Positions 1 to 11,391 are shown, counted from the first letter of the stretch. The stretch is 64,000 nucleotides of DNA from Rhynchopus euleeides (GCA_963210315.1 OY723247.1:930001-994000); one strand, 5' to 3'. The notes: generated by a model not told the origin, from the letters alone. Made by a program: numbers and translations.

Positions 1-161
1 GCATCTCTGTCGCTGGCACGCCTCCTCACGTCGTCCCTGTCACGGCCCCTCCCCGACCTGTCGTCATCGCGTTCCGACCTCCGATCTCGCCTGTCACGTG
101 CATCGCTGTCGCGTTCCCGCCGCCGCTCGGAATCGCGCTCCCTATCACTGTCGCGCCCCAT
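1..161 (-). CDS. Arg/Asp-rich (RS/RD-like) protein, 5' end only
   Basis: Reading leftward from an ATG at 161-159, the minus strand stays open to the window edge for 53 codons. The residues are almost entirely Arg, Asp, Glu and Ser in mixed-charge blocks (GRDSDRERDSERRRERDSD and similar). This is the composition of RS/RD tails in splicing factors, U1-70K-like proteins and RNA helicases, but no folded domain is visible and the rest of the gene lies outside the window. The frame is also open upstream of this ATG, so the segment could instead be an internal exon. Seen: the charged repeat frame. Inferred: a nuclear RNA-processing type protein. A low-complexity run arising by chance is less likely because Arg/Asp alternation continues without a stop, but it cannot be excluded. 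Confidence 0.5.
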   Translation of the reverse strand, partial: MGRDSDRERDSERRRERDSDARDRRDRRSERDDDRSGRGRDRDDVRRRASDRD

Positions 162-1065
162 TGCAATAGCGACACGGCACCCTCTGGCAGTGCCTCTGGA
201 AAGGTGGTGGTGTGGTGGAAAACTATCACTTTGCAACCAGGTTTTGTTGAGGCGCATCTCCAACACGCTCTCACATTTCGAAAAGTGATCCGGGGTAGGG
301 TGGTGGAGGGAAGGGGGGTGGGGGTGGGGGGTGATGGCGGGGCAGCAGCGCCATTTAACCATTTTTTCTGCTCCCCTATCCCCCTAAGCTCCAGCGGCGG
401 GTCACAGGCGATGAGCCCAATACAACATGATTCGGGTGGGGCAAAAGAGAAACAGAACAACCCCCCGCCCCCCAAGCACCACCGAGTGCTATAACCCTTT
501 CATGGTTCGCCCCTCTGGGCCCAACCACCATCTCGCATGGCCCGCACTGATCCAGGGGACACAGCTACAGTTTCTCATCATGCAGTGCTAATCTGCCCAA
601 TCGCTGCCTTGAAGTATCGCCCAACCCCCTCGCCACACACTGACATGTGTGTGGCACTGCGGAACTGGAAGGTGATCACAGTCCCCTGTTTAGCGCACAA
701 CGCGGTCTGCTCCGATCACACCACGTGAGACCTGCGAGTTGTGGGGATGGATGGTGGGATGGCGCATTGTGATGGGATAGGGTGATGATGCCGAGCAGAA
801 ACGTCTCTCGTGTCAATGTTGATCACAGGATCGACCCATGTGGAACGATAATGACACGCAAAAGTGTATGCAGTGCCATATCACCAGGAGATATTCCTTG
901 GAAAATGTGAGTGACCTTCACGTCAACTACATGGGGTGGAGGGTGGCCCTGTTGACATACGTCTTGCAGGCGGCGATGTGCCGTGCAGGAGTCAGGCCAG
1001 CCATGGCCCCATGAAGGTGCCAGGCCTGCAGGCTCTGGGCGGGATGCTCATGAAGGTGAACCAGC
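162..1065. other. intergenic, no supported gene
   Basis: Short open frames exist on both strands, but none has a recognisable domain, a plausible splice structure or sustained coding composition. The stretch includes a G-rich run near 300-340. I see no RNA gene here. Confidence 0.5.
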
Positions 1066-1299
1066 TTAGTTCTTCTTGCTCTTGCTCTTCTCAATGATCT
1101 CCTTCGTCACGGAGGGGTGGATGGAGCTCGAGATCTTGTCGGCCTTGCGGCTGTCCTTCACCACCAGCGTGTACAGGAACTTCGAGCAGCGCACCTTGAA
1201 CTTCGTGTTGTTGGTGTTCTTCTTCACCTTCACCTTCTTGGCGTCCGAGCGCGAGCAGATCGCCAGGAACTGCTTCAGGTCCTTAAGCTCCTTCGGCAT
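1066..1299 (-). CDS. RPL38: 60S ribosomal protein L38 (eL38), copy 1
   Basis: A 77-codon intronless frame encodes a small, very basic protein beginning [12 protein letters not shown], with the family core [15 protein letters not shown]. Human and yeast eL38 are 70-78 residues, so this is full length. It is a component of the large cytosolic ribosomal subunit. The start is the ATG at 1299-1297, preceded by AAA (CAAAATG), the same context seen at the second copy and at both P2 genes. A longer in-frame upstream extension exists but is not part of the family. The stop is TAA. A second gene encoding the identical protein lies 408 bp upstream at 1708-1941. The two coding sequences differ at only about three positions while the flanks are unrelated, which suggests gene conversion or selection on a tandem duplicate. 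Confidence 0.96.
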   Translation of the reverse strand: MPKELKDLKQFLAICSRSDAKKVKVKKNTNNTKFKVRCSKFLYTLVVKDSRKADKISSSIHPSVTKEIIEKSKSKKN

Positions 1300-1707
1300 T
1301 TTGAAAAGTAAAGTAGTGTGTGGCTGCGCCCTGATGGGGTGATGAAACACGGTGGGGATCAAAGCAAGAGACGGTGCAAGTTGAAACGACCCAGGCCCTG
1401 GCGCCCTTCTCCACTTCCAAGACGAGGCTTGCATCAGAAGTGCGACCACTGTGTGCGATGAGCATACAGACCGACAAAAGGTCCGGCACTGTGTCACTGA
1501 GCCGAACACGTCGGCCACAGCGACTTGCAAAAAAGCCACAGAAAATCCTGATACTGATGGGCACGCGCGAACAAGGCACATAAGTACGTCACACCTGCAA
1601 GGGCGGGGGGCGGGTGGGCGGGTGGGGAGGTGGGGGTGTGGCTCGCTCCTGACAGTCTCTGGCTGTACGCTCACCTAAGCGCTGACATCATGATACCGGT
1701 AAGAACT

Positions 1708-1941
1708 CTAGTTCTTCTTGCTCTTGCTCTTCTCGATGATCTCCTTCGTCACGGAGGGGTGGATGGAGCTCGAGATCTTGTCGGCCTTGCGGCTGTCCTT
1801 CACCACCAGCGTGTACAGGAACTTCGAGCAGCGCACCTTGAACTTGGTGTTGTTGGTGTTCTTCTTCACCTTCACCTTCTTGGCGTCCGAGCGCGAGCAG
1901 ATCGCCAGGAACTGCTTCAGGTCCTTAAGCTCCTTCGGCAT
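1708..1941 (-). CDS. RPL38: 60S ribosomal protein L38 (eL38), copy 2
   Basis: This second tandem copy encodes the same 77 residues as the gene at 1066-1299, with only a few silent differences and a TAG rather than TAA stop. The start is the ATG at 1941-1939 in the context CAAAATG. The frame can be read further upstream in low-complexity sequence, but family length argues for this start. The upstream non-coding sequence is not similar to that of copy 1, so each copy probably has its own promoter, though none can be defined. The product belongs to the large ribosomal subunit. No intron is present, unlike the P2 pair elsewhere in the window. Confidence 0.96.
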   Translation of the reverse strand: MPKELKDLKQFLAICSRSDAKKVKVKKNTNNTKFKVRCSKFLYTLVVKDSRKADKISSSIHPSVTKEIIEKSKSKKN

Positions 1942-3596
1942 TTTGGAAGTGTGAAGAGGTGTGTGATGTCCAGCCTGCAATGGGGTGGGTGTGCTGGTGT
2001 GGTGGCGTGACACGGCAAAAAAAGAGCCCAGACAGCAGCAATGCGATTGTAGTTTGTTCATTGTTGGGCTACAGTGCAGCCACATATACAACTTGAGCAG
2101 CAAAGCCACAACATGAATACAACAAAACTGCACTTGGCGGCAAGCCAAAACTGCTGCAATACCCCTGCGGGTGAGGAGGAAAATCCACAAACGCGGCGGA
2201 GCATGGGGCGTGGGGGCGACACAATCTGCTACAGTACACTGTGCGGCGGAGACACTCCAGCTCCTCGCTTTGTTTGCGTTGACATTGGGGGGCGGGAGGG
2301 TGTGGGTGCCGATGCAGGTGGGGCCTGTGTGCATCGAGAGCAAGACAAAACAACAACACACATACACACAAAATGAGGGCCTCCCGGGGCCGCACCCACC
2401 CACACACCGAGGGTGGGGCGACGACCCGTCGCCCCCCATTCGATCGGCTGAGATACATAAGAGGGGCGGAAGGGATGACAGGGTTCGAGGAGCGAACAGC
2501 CCAACAACGGCATGTTGATTCTGCAGTGGTGTTGCAAAACAAACAAAAACTACCTGGCGTGACGGAGCACCTCCAAGCAAGCTCCGACTTGCTGTGGATT
2601 GTGTTGCCCCGTTGGTTCTTTATTCTCGGGGAGGCAGGCCGAGAGGAGAAGCCCCTGACGGGAAACATGGCCAGCACACAACCACATGAAATCCTCCATT
2701 TGCAGCAGTGCAAAACTGACACCTGACAACACACCTCTGCTCCAGATGCAACACCACCACGCTGGGCAGTCGGGCTGCCAAAGGCACAGCCATGCCCGAT
2801 CTCCTCAACCAGACCGACTGTGAAGGCTCAGGGTTGAAAGCCAACCCGGTTGTCCTTTTGGCTTGGGAACCCAAGCCCGGAGGTAGAACAGAAAACAGCG
2901 GGGAAGGGGGTGGTTCGGGGGATACACACGCCACATGGCATCTAACAGTGGGTGGGGGGGTGGCGAGGGGGAAGGGGGGTGGGGTTGTCTCTACTGTTCT
3001 CGCTCAAATAACAAGGCAAAGCTTGGGGGGGGGGGTGAGGGAGGGGGGGGGGGTGTCAAACTGGAAGGGGGGTGTGTCAGGTGTCAGGCTGTGGGGGCAC
3101 ACAAAGTGCGCCGCCCCAAAAAAACTATCTGTGCCCCCGCTGAATCGTAAAGTGACAGCAAAACGAGACAACAAACCAATTACTGCCGAAAGTTGTTTTG
3201 TTGGAACGCAGACCCCACTCTTTGTGTACACCACTCCCCAGTCTGATGAAGTGGTGTGAGTGGGGACGCACGATCCAGCTAAAGGCACAGAAAGTTTCCC
3301 CAGTTGGCTACGCCGAACTAAGACGCGAGGCCACGAGAAGGTTCATGCGGGAAACGGATCACAGGAGTTAAACAATCCCTATCGATATGCCTCGACTTAC
3401 ACGAGACACCACGGCGGGACAGGGAAAGTCGACAAGGCGATTGGCATAACAGGCGATGTATGATATGGCCACCACGGAACAGAGTGCGTGTCTCTGGATC
3501 TCTCTTTTGCAATGCACACCACACGCAAACCTTGTCTGCCAAGGCAAGGCCCCAGGCAGCTGCTTCCTGCAACACGGACCAACCCAGAGGGTGTGA
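1942..3596. other. intergenic, G-rich, no supported gene
   Basis: Several overlapping frames of 60-220 codons occur on both strands, but they are rich in Pro, His, Gly and Cys typical of translated low-complexity DNA, and none matches a family I know. Long G runs occur near 2950-3070. I find no RNA gene or clear regulatory element. Confidence 0.45.
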
Positions 3597-3598
3597 TA

Positions 3599-3943
3599 CC
3601 GTATACGTAAATATTATGGAACGTAAATATTATGGAACGGGCCCATTTTTGGCCGGTCCGTTCCATAATATTTACGTTCCATAATATTTACAGGGCCAGT
3701 TGGGGACTCGGTGGTGAGGACGGCTTGCGTCAGGAATCGCGCGAAAAGTGCACGAGTAGGTCCCGTCAGGGACTTTGTATGCCGTCCGATCACCTGGTCC
3801 AAGTCCCCGAGTCGCAGAAAGCCCTGTAAATATTATGGAACGAAAAAAATCTGGAACGCCAACCCGCCAGCGTTCCAAAATATTTACGTTCCATAATATT
3901 TACGTTCCAAAATATTTACGTTCCAAAATATTTACGTATACGG
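3599..3943. mobile_element. fold-back MITE, TA-flanked
   Basis: The ends are inverted copies of CCGTATACGTAAATATT, and both are immediately flanked by TA (3597-3598 and 3944-3945), as expected of a Tc1/mariner-type target duplication. Inside, the motif CGTAAATATTATGGAACG and its complement recur as head-to-head copies, forming nested hairpins (3605-3692 and 3827-3938). The element has no coding capacity. Superfamily assignment rests only on the TA flanks; because TA is palindromic, the flanks could also be part of the inverted repeat. Confidence 0.75.
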
Positions 3944-4500
3944 TATTTGTCAGGCGCATGACAGCCGGGATCACACCCCCCAGCTTTGCACCCGAGCACC
4001 CTCAAGTGCCCCGCGCTGCTGCATCCCCCCCCCAAAAGACGACATGCACAGAGATCCTGTCGCCACAGCCACACTCCCGCATGCCTGCCGGCACACCTGA
4101 CAACAGCTTCAACACGAGGGGGGGTGATGGGGGGAAACATCAAACAGCCGAGCCACGCCTTACTTTGCGCAGGGGCTGCGCGAGGTGCGGCAGAGGGAAG
4201 AGCGGAAGGGTACATGCTAGCGGATGAACACACAAACTGATTGGATACAGGGGGGGGGGGGGGGGCGGGGGTGCGGGTGGTAGGGGTGGTGTGAAGGGGC
4301 GACGGGCCGGGGTATATAGCACAGACCCCCAGCCCTGCCGTGTGATCCCCCACTTTGGTGGCCGCCAACACACCCTACAGGGGGCTGGGGCGGGGTGCCC
4401 ACTCCTTTCCCTCCAACGGATTCCTAGAAAGAACCCCTTATGCAGGGGGAGGGATGGGGGGGGGGGGGGGGGGGTCGTTGTGCGGTGTGAGGCGAGGGTA
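3944..4500. other. intergenic with long poly-G runs
   Basis: The stretch contains G runs near 4250-4266 and 4456-4473. It lies directly 3' of the BILBO1-like gene, which reads leftward and ends at 4501, so part of it is probably its 3' UTR. No gene is supported. Confidence 0.45.
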
Positions 4501-6556
4501 TCACTGCCGCCCCGTGGTGTTTTGGAAGGACCTGTGCTCGCTGCGCAGCTTGGCCTCCTCCTCCTCGAGCGCGATGCGCTGCTGGCGGAGCCTCACCTCC
4601 TGCTCCAGCATGGGCCACTCCTTCTGCTCCTCCTCGTCCCGCTTGAGGTTGTGCGCCGCGTTGGCATCCACCAGCAGCTTCATATCCTCCTGTTTCGCAT
4701 CGAGGATCTGCTGCGACTCCTCATAACGCGCTGTGCTGCTCGCCTCCTTCTCCTGCATGACACGCATCTCCTGGTCATCTTCCTCCTGCTTGAGGAACTG
4801 TTTGTTGACTTCGTCCCGCGCCTGTGTGTGGTGTAGGTGTAGGGGGTGGGGTGGCGGGCAGTGTAATGTAATGCCGTCCAGCGAAGGCAATGCATACCTG
4901 GATGTGTCCGACTCCGCATTCCTCCTCGCGCTGCTGCGCAGTGGTGAGGGCCTGTGGGGGGGGTGATGGGGTGAATAAATTGAAGCGCGGCGGTTGCGGT
5001 TTTTAGATGCGAATGAAAAAATGGTTTCCATTGGTGCAGGGGTGTTGGCATACCTGCTCCGATACGCAGAGCCTGTCGAGGGTCAGCTGTGTTTCGTTCT
5101 TTGCGTCGTCGAGGCCCTGCTGTGCCTCCTCGGACTCGCGCATGCGTGTGTCGAGGTCGGCCAGGCCCTGCTCTTCACGCTCCTTCGCCTGCTTCAGCAC
5201 CTCGATCTGCTCGCGCACCATGTTCTTCAGCTCTTCAAGGCGGCGCTCCGCACTCTGTGCATCCGATGCCAGATCGCGCACGCGGAACTGGCACTCCTCG
5301 ACAATGCGTTGCGCGTCAAGGTGCTCCTGGTGCTTCCTGGTCTGTGCCTCTTGCGCATGCGCCACATCAGCAGCACGCTGTGCCACTGTGGCACGCGCCC
5401 GTTCTGTCTCAGTGCGTGCTGCTTCGAGCACAGCCTTTGCATCGCGCTCCTTTGTGCGCGCCTCCTGCACCACCACCGCCTGCCGCTTCGCCGCCTCGGT
5501 GACGTTCTTCACCTCACGCGCAGCCTCCTCCATCACACGCTTGTCACGGTAGCAGAACTCCTCCAGCTCGACCAGCACCTTTTTGAACTCCTCGATGGCC
5601 TTCTTCTGCTCGTCATCGGTGACATGGTCGCGCAGCCGCACATACATCGCATCCACCATGGTGGGGTACTGCTCCCCGAAGCGCTCCCACTCACCGCTGC
5701 TCAGGGTGCCATCGCTGTTGGCATCCGCCTGCTGGAACAGCTTGCTGATCTGCACAGGCTCCAGGGCCACACGGGTCTTGGTGAACAACCCACGGAACGA
5801 CTCCTCGTCAGCATGCACCTTCTCCCCGATCATCGCCATATACAGCAGCGCCACCTTGTCGGCGTACGTCGTCACGCTGGGCGAGCGCGGGTCGCGGAAG
5901 GCCACCATCAGATGGCTGGTGGGGATCACGGGGATGCGCGGGGGCGACGCGTGCATCGGGGACCCAGACGTATGCGCGGGTGCTGCCGCAGAGATCATGT
6001 GCGGGGGCACCGAAGCGGCACCCGGCGTGCGCACCGCATTCACAGGGGACAGGCGCAGCGCTGGGCTCTGCGCCGCAGCCACAGCAGACGCTGTCACCGA
6101 CACGCCCCCTGCATGCACCTCATCGTAGCGTGGGCTGGTCATCTGCGGGGTGGGGCGCGGGCGGAACGGCGACAGGTTGTTGCCCACGGCAGCAGGCAGG
6201 CCCGAAGGGGCGCGCTGGCTGGGCGGGACAGGCGACGGGCGCGTGGGAGACGGGATGGGCCCCTGGCTCTCCCTGTTCCACGTGTCCTTCTGGAAGAAGT
6301 AGACCTGGCAGAAGTCGCGCAGCTGGGTGCTGGACTTCAGCTCGTGCCACCTGCCGGTGGCGGGGTCGAAGATCTGGAGGTAGTGCAGGTTGAAGTGCAT
6401 CGCAGGCTGCCCCACACGCTTGCGCGTCGCGAGCTCATCGTTGAACACAGACACGGCACGGTTCTTCAAGTCGGGCAGGGTCGGAAGGATCGTGAAGTCA
6501 AGCTCACGGTTGATCTTCGTCCCGAAGATCTCCGCAGCTGCCAAGATCACGACCAT
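4501..6556 (-). CDS. BILBO1-like protein: N-terminal domain, EF-hand, coiled coil
   Basis: Three exons (6556-5054, 4951-4898, 4821-4501; introns gtatgc...cag, all phase 0) encode 625 residues. Residues 1-91 form a compact domain with the pattern AxxIFxxKxNxEL and, at the end, WHELKSSTQLRDFCQVYFFQ; this resembles the ubiquitin-like N-terminal domain of trypanosome flagellar-pocket-collar protein BILBO1. A Pro/Ser/Ala-rich linker follows (92-220). A canonical EF-hand loop lies at 278-289 (D-x-N-x-D-G-x-L-x-x-x-E). From about 320 to the C-terminus the protein is a charged coiled coil. BILBO1 has the same order of parts. The likely role is a polymer-forming cytoskeletal scaffold, perhaps calcium-responsive. 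I chose the ATG at 6556 because it directly precedes the domain; a short upstream extension is open. Domain naming is by pattern only. Confidence 0.82.
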
Positions 6557-8267
6557 CACGCCTGGCTGGCCTCGGTGCGAGGCTGGCGTCGTCTGTAGGC
6601 GGGGCGATGTGTGCAGGGATATCATATGGGTAGAAAGAGTGAGGATGCGTGTGTGTGCCAAGTCAATCTTTATTCTGTGAAACCGCCACTACCAAACTGG
6701 TAGCCCTTTGTTATCATTTGATCGGTCTCGATTGCCACCAGCCTGATGTGCAACACAGCAAGGGGTAGGGGCACGGAGGGAGGGATGGAGAGATGTGGGG
6801 GTAGGGGGGTGGGGTGCCCTGTGAGAGATGAGGCCCACATCACACAAACCCCTCCCCGCCTGCTGTGCGCCTGTTCTTCATTTTTTTGACAATAAAAATT
6901 GCTCTACTGGATATAGGTTGGGTTACCCTGCCCTGCTCGCCGCCCCTGCACCCCCCCCTCACCCGGCCAGGGTTTGGCCGGATCTCTCTGGGTACCTCCA
7001 CTCTGTGCCGAGCTGTGCCTGTGTGGGCCATGTCTAGTTTTCGAGGTTTGAGGAGAGTAAATAGCGAAACAAATGTGTGGTGCCATTTTTCGCCGTGAAA
7101 ACCACCACGAGCTAAACTCAGGTTTGGTGGAGTTGTGACAGATTTTGTTTGGCCTCAGGGATTGGCAAAAAAAATACAGGGCGGCTGTTGCACACATCGT
7201 ACCTAATTTCAACCAAGTTCACCACACCAGATAGCGGCATCAGACGCGCATGTCTCATTTTGGTTGTGGCATCCACACTGTGTCAAGACAGGTGCGTCAG
7301 TGCAGGTCTCTACATTGCGAGGCAGCTCACTTTGATGAATTCAGAGCGAATCACCCCAATTGGCCTTGGATTACTGGCACACTTTCTCATTGTGATTGCC
7401 TTGGATTCGTGACAACCTGCCAGAACATGGCACGCAGCTCCCACACCACGTGAGAGCTGTTCTTAGAATACACATGTTTTGGACAAGTTGGTTTTCGGAA
7501 CGCTTGGAAGCAGCACATCCCAGGAACATGAAATATTGTGGACCTCGATAGGTTTTGGAACAGGGGGTCAAACTGTTTTTCGATGACCTTTTTTGCTGGG
7601 TGAGTGGGGCGGGTGGGGCCGTGGGTAGGGTAGATGGGGACGGAAGTGACGGCCTCAGGGATGGGCGCTGGGGGTTGGGTGATGGGATGGGGGGGATTTT
7701 CTACAAAAGCAAAGGTGCTACCGAGGAAACAGGATACGAGCCGCCCAGACCTGCCAAAGACGCGAAGGCCGGGCTCAAGCCAGGCATCCTGAGGAGACAG
7801 GCAACATCCATTCGACGCGCGAGACGGCGGGCCCAGGACTCTGACACATAAACCGTTGGGACAGACACCTACCGATCTTCTGGTTTGCTGACTAAGGCTA
7901 CCAGACAAGGATGTCCTTCCTGAGCGTACACAGTGATGTCACAAGGAGCCGGGACTATTTTGAACGCCTTTTTCAGATCGTATCAGGGGGAGAGAGAGAG
8001 AGAGAGAGAGAATGTTGAAGTCATGTCGTATCAAGAGCCAAAGGCTGTCGGTCAGCAGCTTTGGATGCCATGATATTACCGGGCATGGTTGGGGCTGTTT
8101 TGGTTCTCTGATCTAACTGATTGCTGCAGGTCTGTACATACAACCGGGGCAAGGGTGGTGGGGGGGGTGGGTGAAAAGAAAGTGAAAAAGGAAGTGCGCT
8201 CAAATAGTACCATGCGTGCAGATGTAATCACCTGGCGTGGCGATGGATCGCTGTCACATGGTTCCCT
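6557..8267. other. intergenic, no supported gene
   Basis: No frame on either strand shows a domain or consistent splice signals. A GA microsatellite lies at about 7988-8010. A stretch near 7290-7350 weakly resembles the short CCTTCGCT...AGCGAAGG repeat family seen at 33.7 and 60.3 kb. Confidence 0.4.
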
Positions 8268-8269
8268 TA

Positions 8270-8568
8270 CAGGGGGGGGGGCGAATAGAATTACTAAGTA
8301 ATACTATTCAAAATGGCATGTTTGAAAAATTCCCAAATTTTGGGTTGGGCGCATTCCCCAGTAAGTGGTATTCCACTCCACCGAAATCGAAAAAAAAGTT
8401 GATCGTGAACTGCGCTGGTTCAGGCCAGTTCACGATCAACTTTTTTTTCGATTTTGGTGGAGTGGAATACCACGTACTGGGGAATGCGCCCAACCCAAAA
8501 TTTGGGAATTTTTCAAACATGCTATTTTGAATAGTATTACTTAGTAATTCTATTCGCCCCCCCCCCTG
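8270..8568. mobile_element. near-perfect fold-back MITE, TA-flanked
   Basis: The 299-bp element has two arms of roughly 140 bp that are almost exact inverted copies around a short centre near 8415-8425. Termini are CAGGGGGGGGG and its complement, each flanked by TA (8268-8269 and 8569-8570). Frames on both strands simply translate the palindrome and are not genes. The fold-back form and TA flanks are consistent with a non-autonomous Tc1/mariner-like element. Near-identity of the arms implies a recent insertion or arm-to-arm conversion. Confidence 0.85.
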
Positions 8569-8570
8569 TA

Positions 8571-10149
8571 ACGTTCGCATTCGTATCGAACCTTGGAAGA
8601 CCAGGAAGCCCAAGATGCAAGGAGTTTGTGCGGGTACAAAAAAAAACATGGGGAAACATAGCAAATGGCGCACGACCTTCACATGACTTCCGATCTTTTA
8701 TGTCTGAGGCCCCATTTTGTTTCGACATATTTTGACAACGCTTGATACACAACAAAAATAATCCGCCTTTGGCACCATCACCGAGGCTTGTGGCAGCGGC
8801 GTGTGGGGGGGGGGGGGGGGATCCTGGTGAAAATGGAAGTGGAAACATGAAAAGCTGGCACAGGCCGAAACACCACCAGATCGCCACCGAATTGTCACCC
8901 CCATTACGGGGCCGCTGATGGATCAACAAATAAACAAACGACAGACAACTTGAGCTGTGAGGCGAGGCAACACACTCTGGCACTCATGATACAGGAGAGG
9001 ATGCATGTGCCCCTCCACGGATGGCACTTGCGCTGATCTGGAGCAGGAGCGCGGGACCCAAGGCACGGGAGAGGGAAGGAAGCAGCATACCAGCCGGCAC
9101 GCTGTCAATCACTTGAAAGAGAGAGAGAAGACACACACACACAATGCGAAGCTTCTTGCGGCAGCGCAACACGCCGAGCGCCCCCCTGCTCCTGATGTGA
9201 TAGCACACTGCGACATCCACACACACGCCACACAGGCAAACAGTTTCTGCCTGGCCAACACCATTCCCGGGACTGATCTTTTTTTACAAATGGCTTGACA
9301 AACCCTGCCCATTAGTTCGTGGGGGCGAGGCTGGGCGGCAGCGGGCGACAAGGAGGCTGTGATGGGAGTGAGACCCTTAACACACAGGTCTGCACGTACA
9401 CAAGGAGGGCGGCTGGCGGTGTCCAACACGGGCTTGGATATGATGGTCTCGTGCAAGGATGGCAGGACCGCGTATCACAGAAATGGCGCACCGGGAGCGC
9501 AAAACACACACGCACACACACGTGCCAACCTTTAATGCCTGGTTCGGGGAGATGCCGGTACAGCCAACCGGTGGTGTCGCAAGCTTCTCCGTCGTTAGTT
9601 CAAAAAAACAGGTTTAAAAAAAATAGAGGGGTATGGGGGCTTGTGTGAAGGGAGATAAACCCGCGGCGATAAAAAAAATACCATATCAAATGTACAGAAA
9701 GATATCTAAAGGGCAATGCCTGGGGCGGCGGCAGTCCTGCTGACACGGCAGTTTGACAGGCAGTGGGCGGAGGGGCGGGTGGGGAGGGGCAGACAGCAGC
9801 ACAGGCAGTTTCCCCCATTGGATCGGGCCCGGCTGGTTCAGAATAACGGGGCAAACAGAATAACAACGAAGGCACATCAGCATATTCCATTCTGCTTTTC
9901 GTGACGTGCGTATCCACGGCATCCCGACACACCCCACCGCAGCTGCCTTTATTTTATTTGGAAAATGCCGGAAACCGCGCCCCCCTCCCCTCTTCCCATC
10001 ACCACCTCTCCCCCTCATCCACCTGACAACGCCTCGTGCTGATGTAGCAAACACACACACGCGTGAAACAGTGCAGATCAATGGAGACCCACACGGAGGA
10101 ATATATTCCCCACACCCGGCCGCATTTGCCTCCGCAAGGCAGCTCGGCT
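8571..10149. other. intergenic, no supported gene
   Basis: Only short low-complexity frames are present, with a poly-G run near 8807-8820 and a CA-type microsatellite near 9127-9142. The right end is probably the 3' UTR of the PDZ gene, which reads leftward and stops at 10150. Confidence 0.4.
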
Positions 10150-11391
10150 CTAAGGTGACATCGGGCGTCGCGTGTTGAAGCGGCGAACGGAGCTTCGCTG
10201 GGAGGATGCTGCCCGTGCTGCTGGGATGTAGACATACTTCGACGCAACGCCGCGCGGCGTTGCGGAGCAAGACCCGGCCGCAAGAGACCTCCGCTGCGAG
10301 GGCTCAGCCTCAGGCACACCACCGCCACCCCTCACGATGGGGAGAATGCACAGCTGCACGATGGACGAGGCAGGGCGGAACACATCGACGTGCAGCGAAG
10401 GGACACGGGCAGCATCACGCTGCAGCGCTGTGTGCAGCGCCTCCTTGAGATCCGCCCGGGTGTGGATGGGCACCCCGTTCATCCTCCGCAGGTAATCCCC
10501 TGGGCGGAGGCCCCCATCGGCAGCAGGGGATCCGCCTGCAACGCGCACCACCTTCAGCCCGTCGATCCCAGAGTAGCGGTCGGTGCTGACCTCGATCCCG
10601 ATGAACACCTTACCCCCCGTGGCAGGGGCGGCGGCGTTGCGGGGGCGGGCGGATGCGGTGACGGAGGCGGCGGCGATGCTGCGCGGGGTGCGGGGCTGCT
10701 TGACACCCTCCCGCACGCCGTAGGGCACCTTGTAGGTGGAGGACATGCCGGGGAGGCGCGGGGAGACGGGGGGCGTGCCTGAGGTACGCTCCTCAAAGAG
10801 GCGCTCGCGCGGGGCAACGGGCGGGTCGTCGTCAGGCCCCATGGAGCCCTCGCTATCCCGGTCGGGGTTCCATGTCGCAGACAGGTCCTCCTCGCTGGGG
10901 GTGTTGCACACCTGCTTCACCCACAGCCCCACGTCCAACACCACGCGCCCAGCACGCACGACATGCTCGCGGAGACGGCGCCCTTCCAGACGGGACGCCT
11001 CTTCGCGATGGCGCCCTCCAGCTGCTCCACTACGGATGCTCGATGCCTGCAGGTTGGGGTGGGGAATGGCGTGCAGGGGGGAGGGAGAGAGGGGGCGGGG
11101 GTGGTATGGCTGTCGAGAGTGGAGTGCAAAACAAACAAGAGGAGGCGTCTTGAGACATGCCCTGTGTGGGTATCTGTTTTGGCGAGATTCCCCTCCAAGA
11201 GAGAAGAGAGGGAATTGCACCGTGCCTCCTTTCGGGCTGTGCTGTGCTGTGCTGTGATGTTTGCGCTGCAGGGGTGGGCATACCACACGCGGCGATGCAG
11301 CGCCACCGCCAAACCCCCTCAGCGCAGACGAGGACCCCAGGGGCAGGGGCGGTACCCTGGAGGTGGATACACGCAGCCCTGACCGAGGCAT
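10150..11391 (-). CDS. PDZ-domain protein
   Basis: The main exon (11046-10150) is preceded by a clear ctgcag acceptor and carries a PDZ domain at about residues 180-265: FIGIEVSTDRYSGIDGLKVV, then a GGSPAADGGLRPGDYLRRMN core typical of HtrA/Tsp-type PDZ folds that bind C-terminal peptides. Upstream in the same exon is a basic helical segment (REEASRLEGRRLREHVVRAG) and a Pro/Ser-rich linker. The proposed first exon (11391-11284, 36 codons from an ATG, donor gtatgc) joins in phase 0 but has no recognisable features, so the N-terminus is uncertain. Predicted length is 334 residues. No protease domain is present, so it is more likely a scaffold or a regulatory PDZ protein. Confidence is high for the PDZ exon and low for exon 1. 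Confidence 0.7.
   Translation of the reverse strand: MPRSGLRVSTSRVPPLPLGSSSALRGFGGGAASPRVVCPPLQRKHHSTAQHSPKGGTVQFPLFSLGGESRQNRYPHRACLKTPPLVCFALHSRQPYHPRPLSPSPLHAIPHPNLQASSIRSGAAGGRHREEASRLEGRRLREHVVRAGRVVLDVGLWVKQVCNTPSEEDLSATWNPDRDSEGSMGPDDDPPVAPRERLFEERTSGTPPVSPRLPGMSSTYKVPYGVREGVKQPRTPRSIAAASVTASARPRNAAAPATGGKVFIGIEVSTDRYSGIDGLKVVRVAGGSPAADGGLRPGDYLRRMNGVPIHTRADLKEALHTALQRDAARVPSLHVDVFRPASSIVQLCILPIVRGGGGVPEAEPSQRRSLAAGSCSATPRGVASKYVYIPAARAASSQRSSVRRFNTRRPMSP

Noticed and set aside
26-475. 149-codon minus-strand frame at the left edge
   Set aside because: The overlapping Arg/Asp-rich frame is far more gene-like; this one is Pro/Thr-rich translation of low-complexity sequence.
7387-7908. 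173-codon minus-strand frame
   Set aside because: No domain similarity and unbalanced composition; likely chance.
8237-8682. Frames on both strands with nearly the same protein
   Set aside because: They are the two arms of the fold-back element read in opposite directions.
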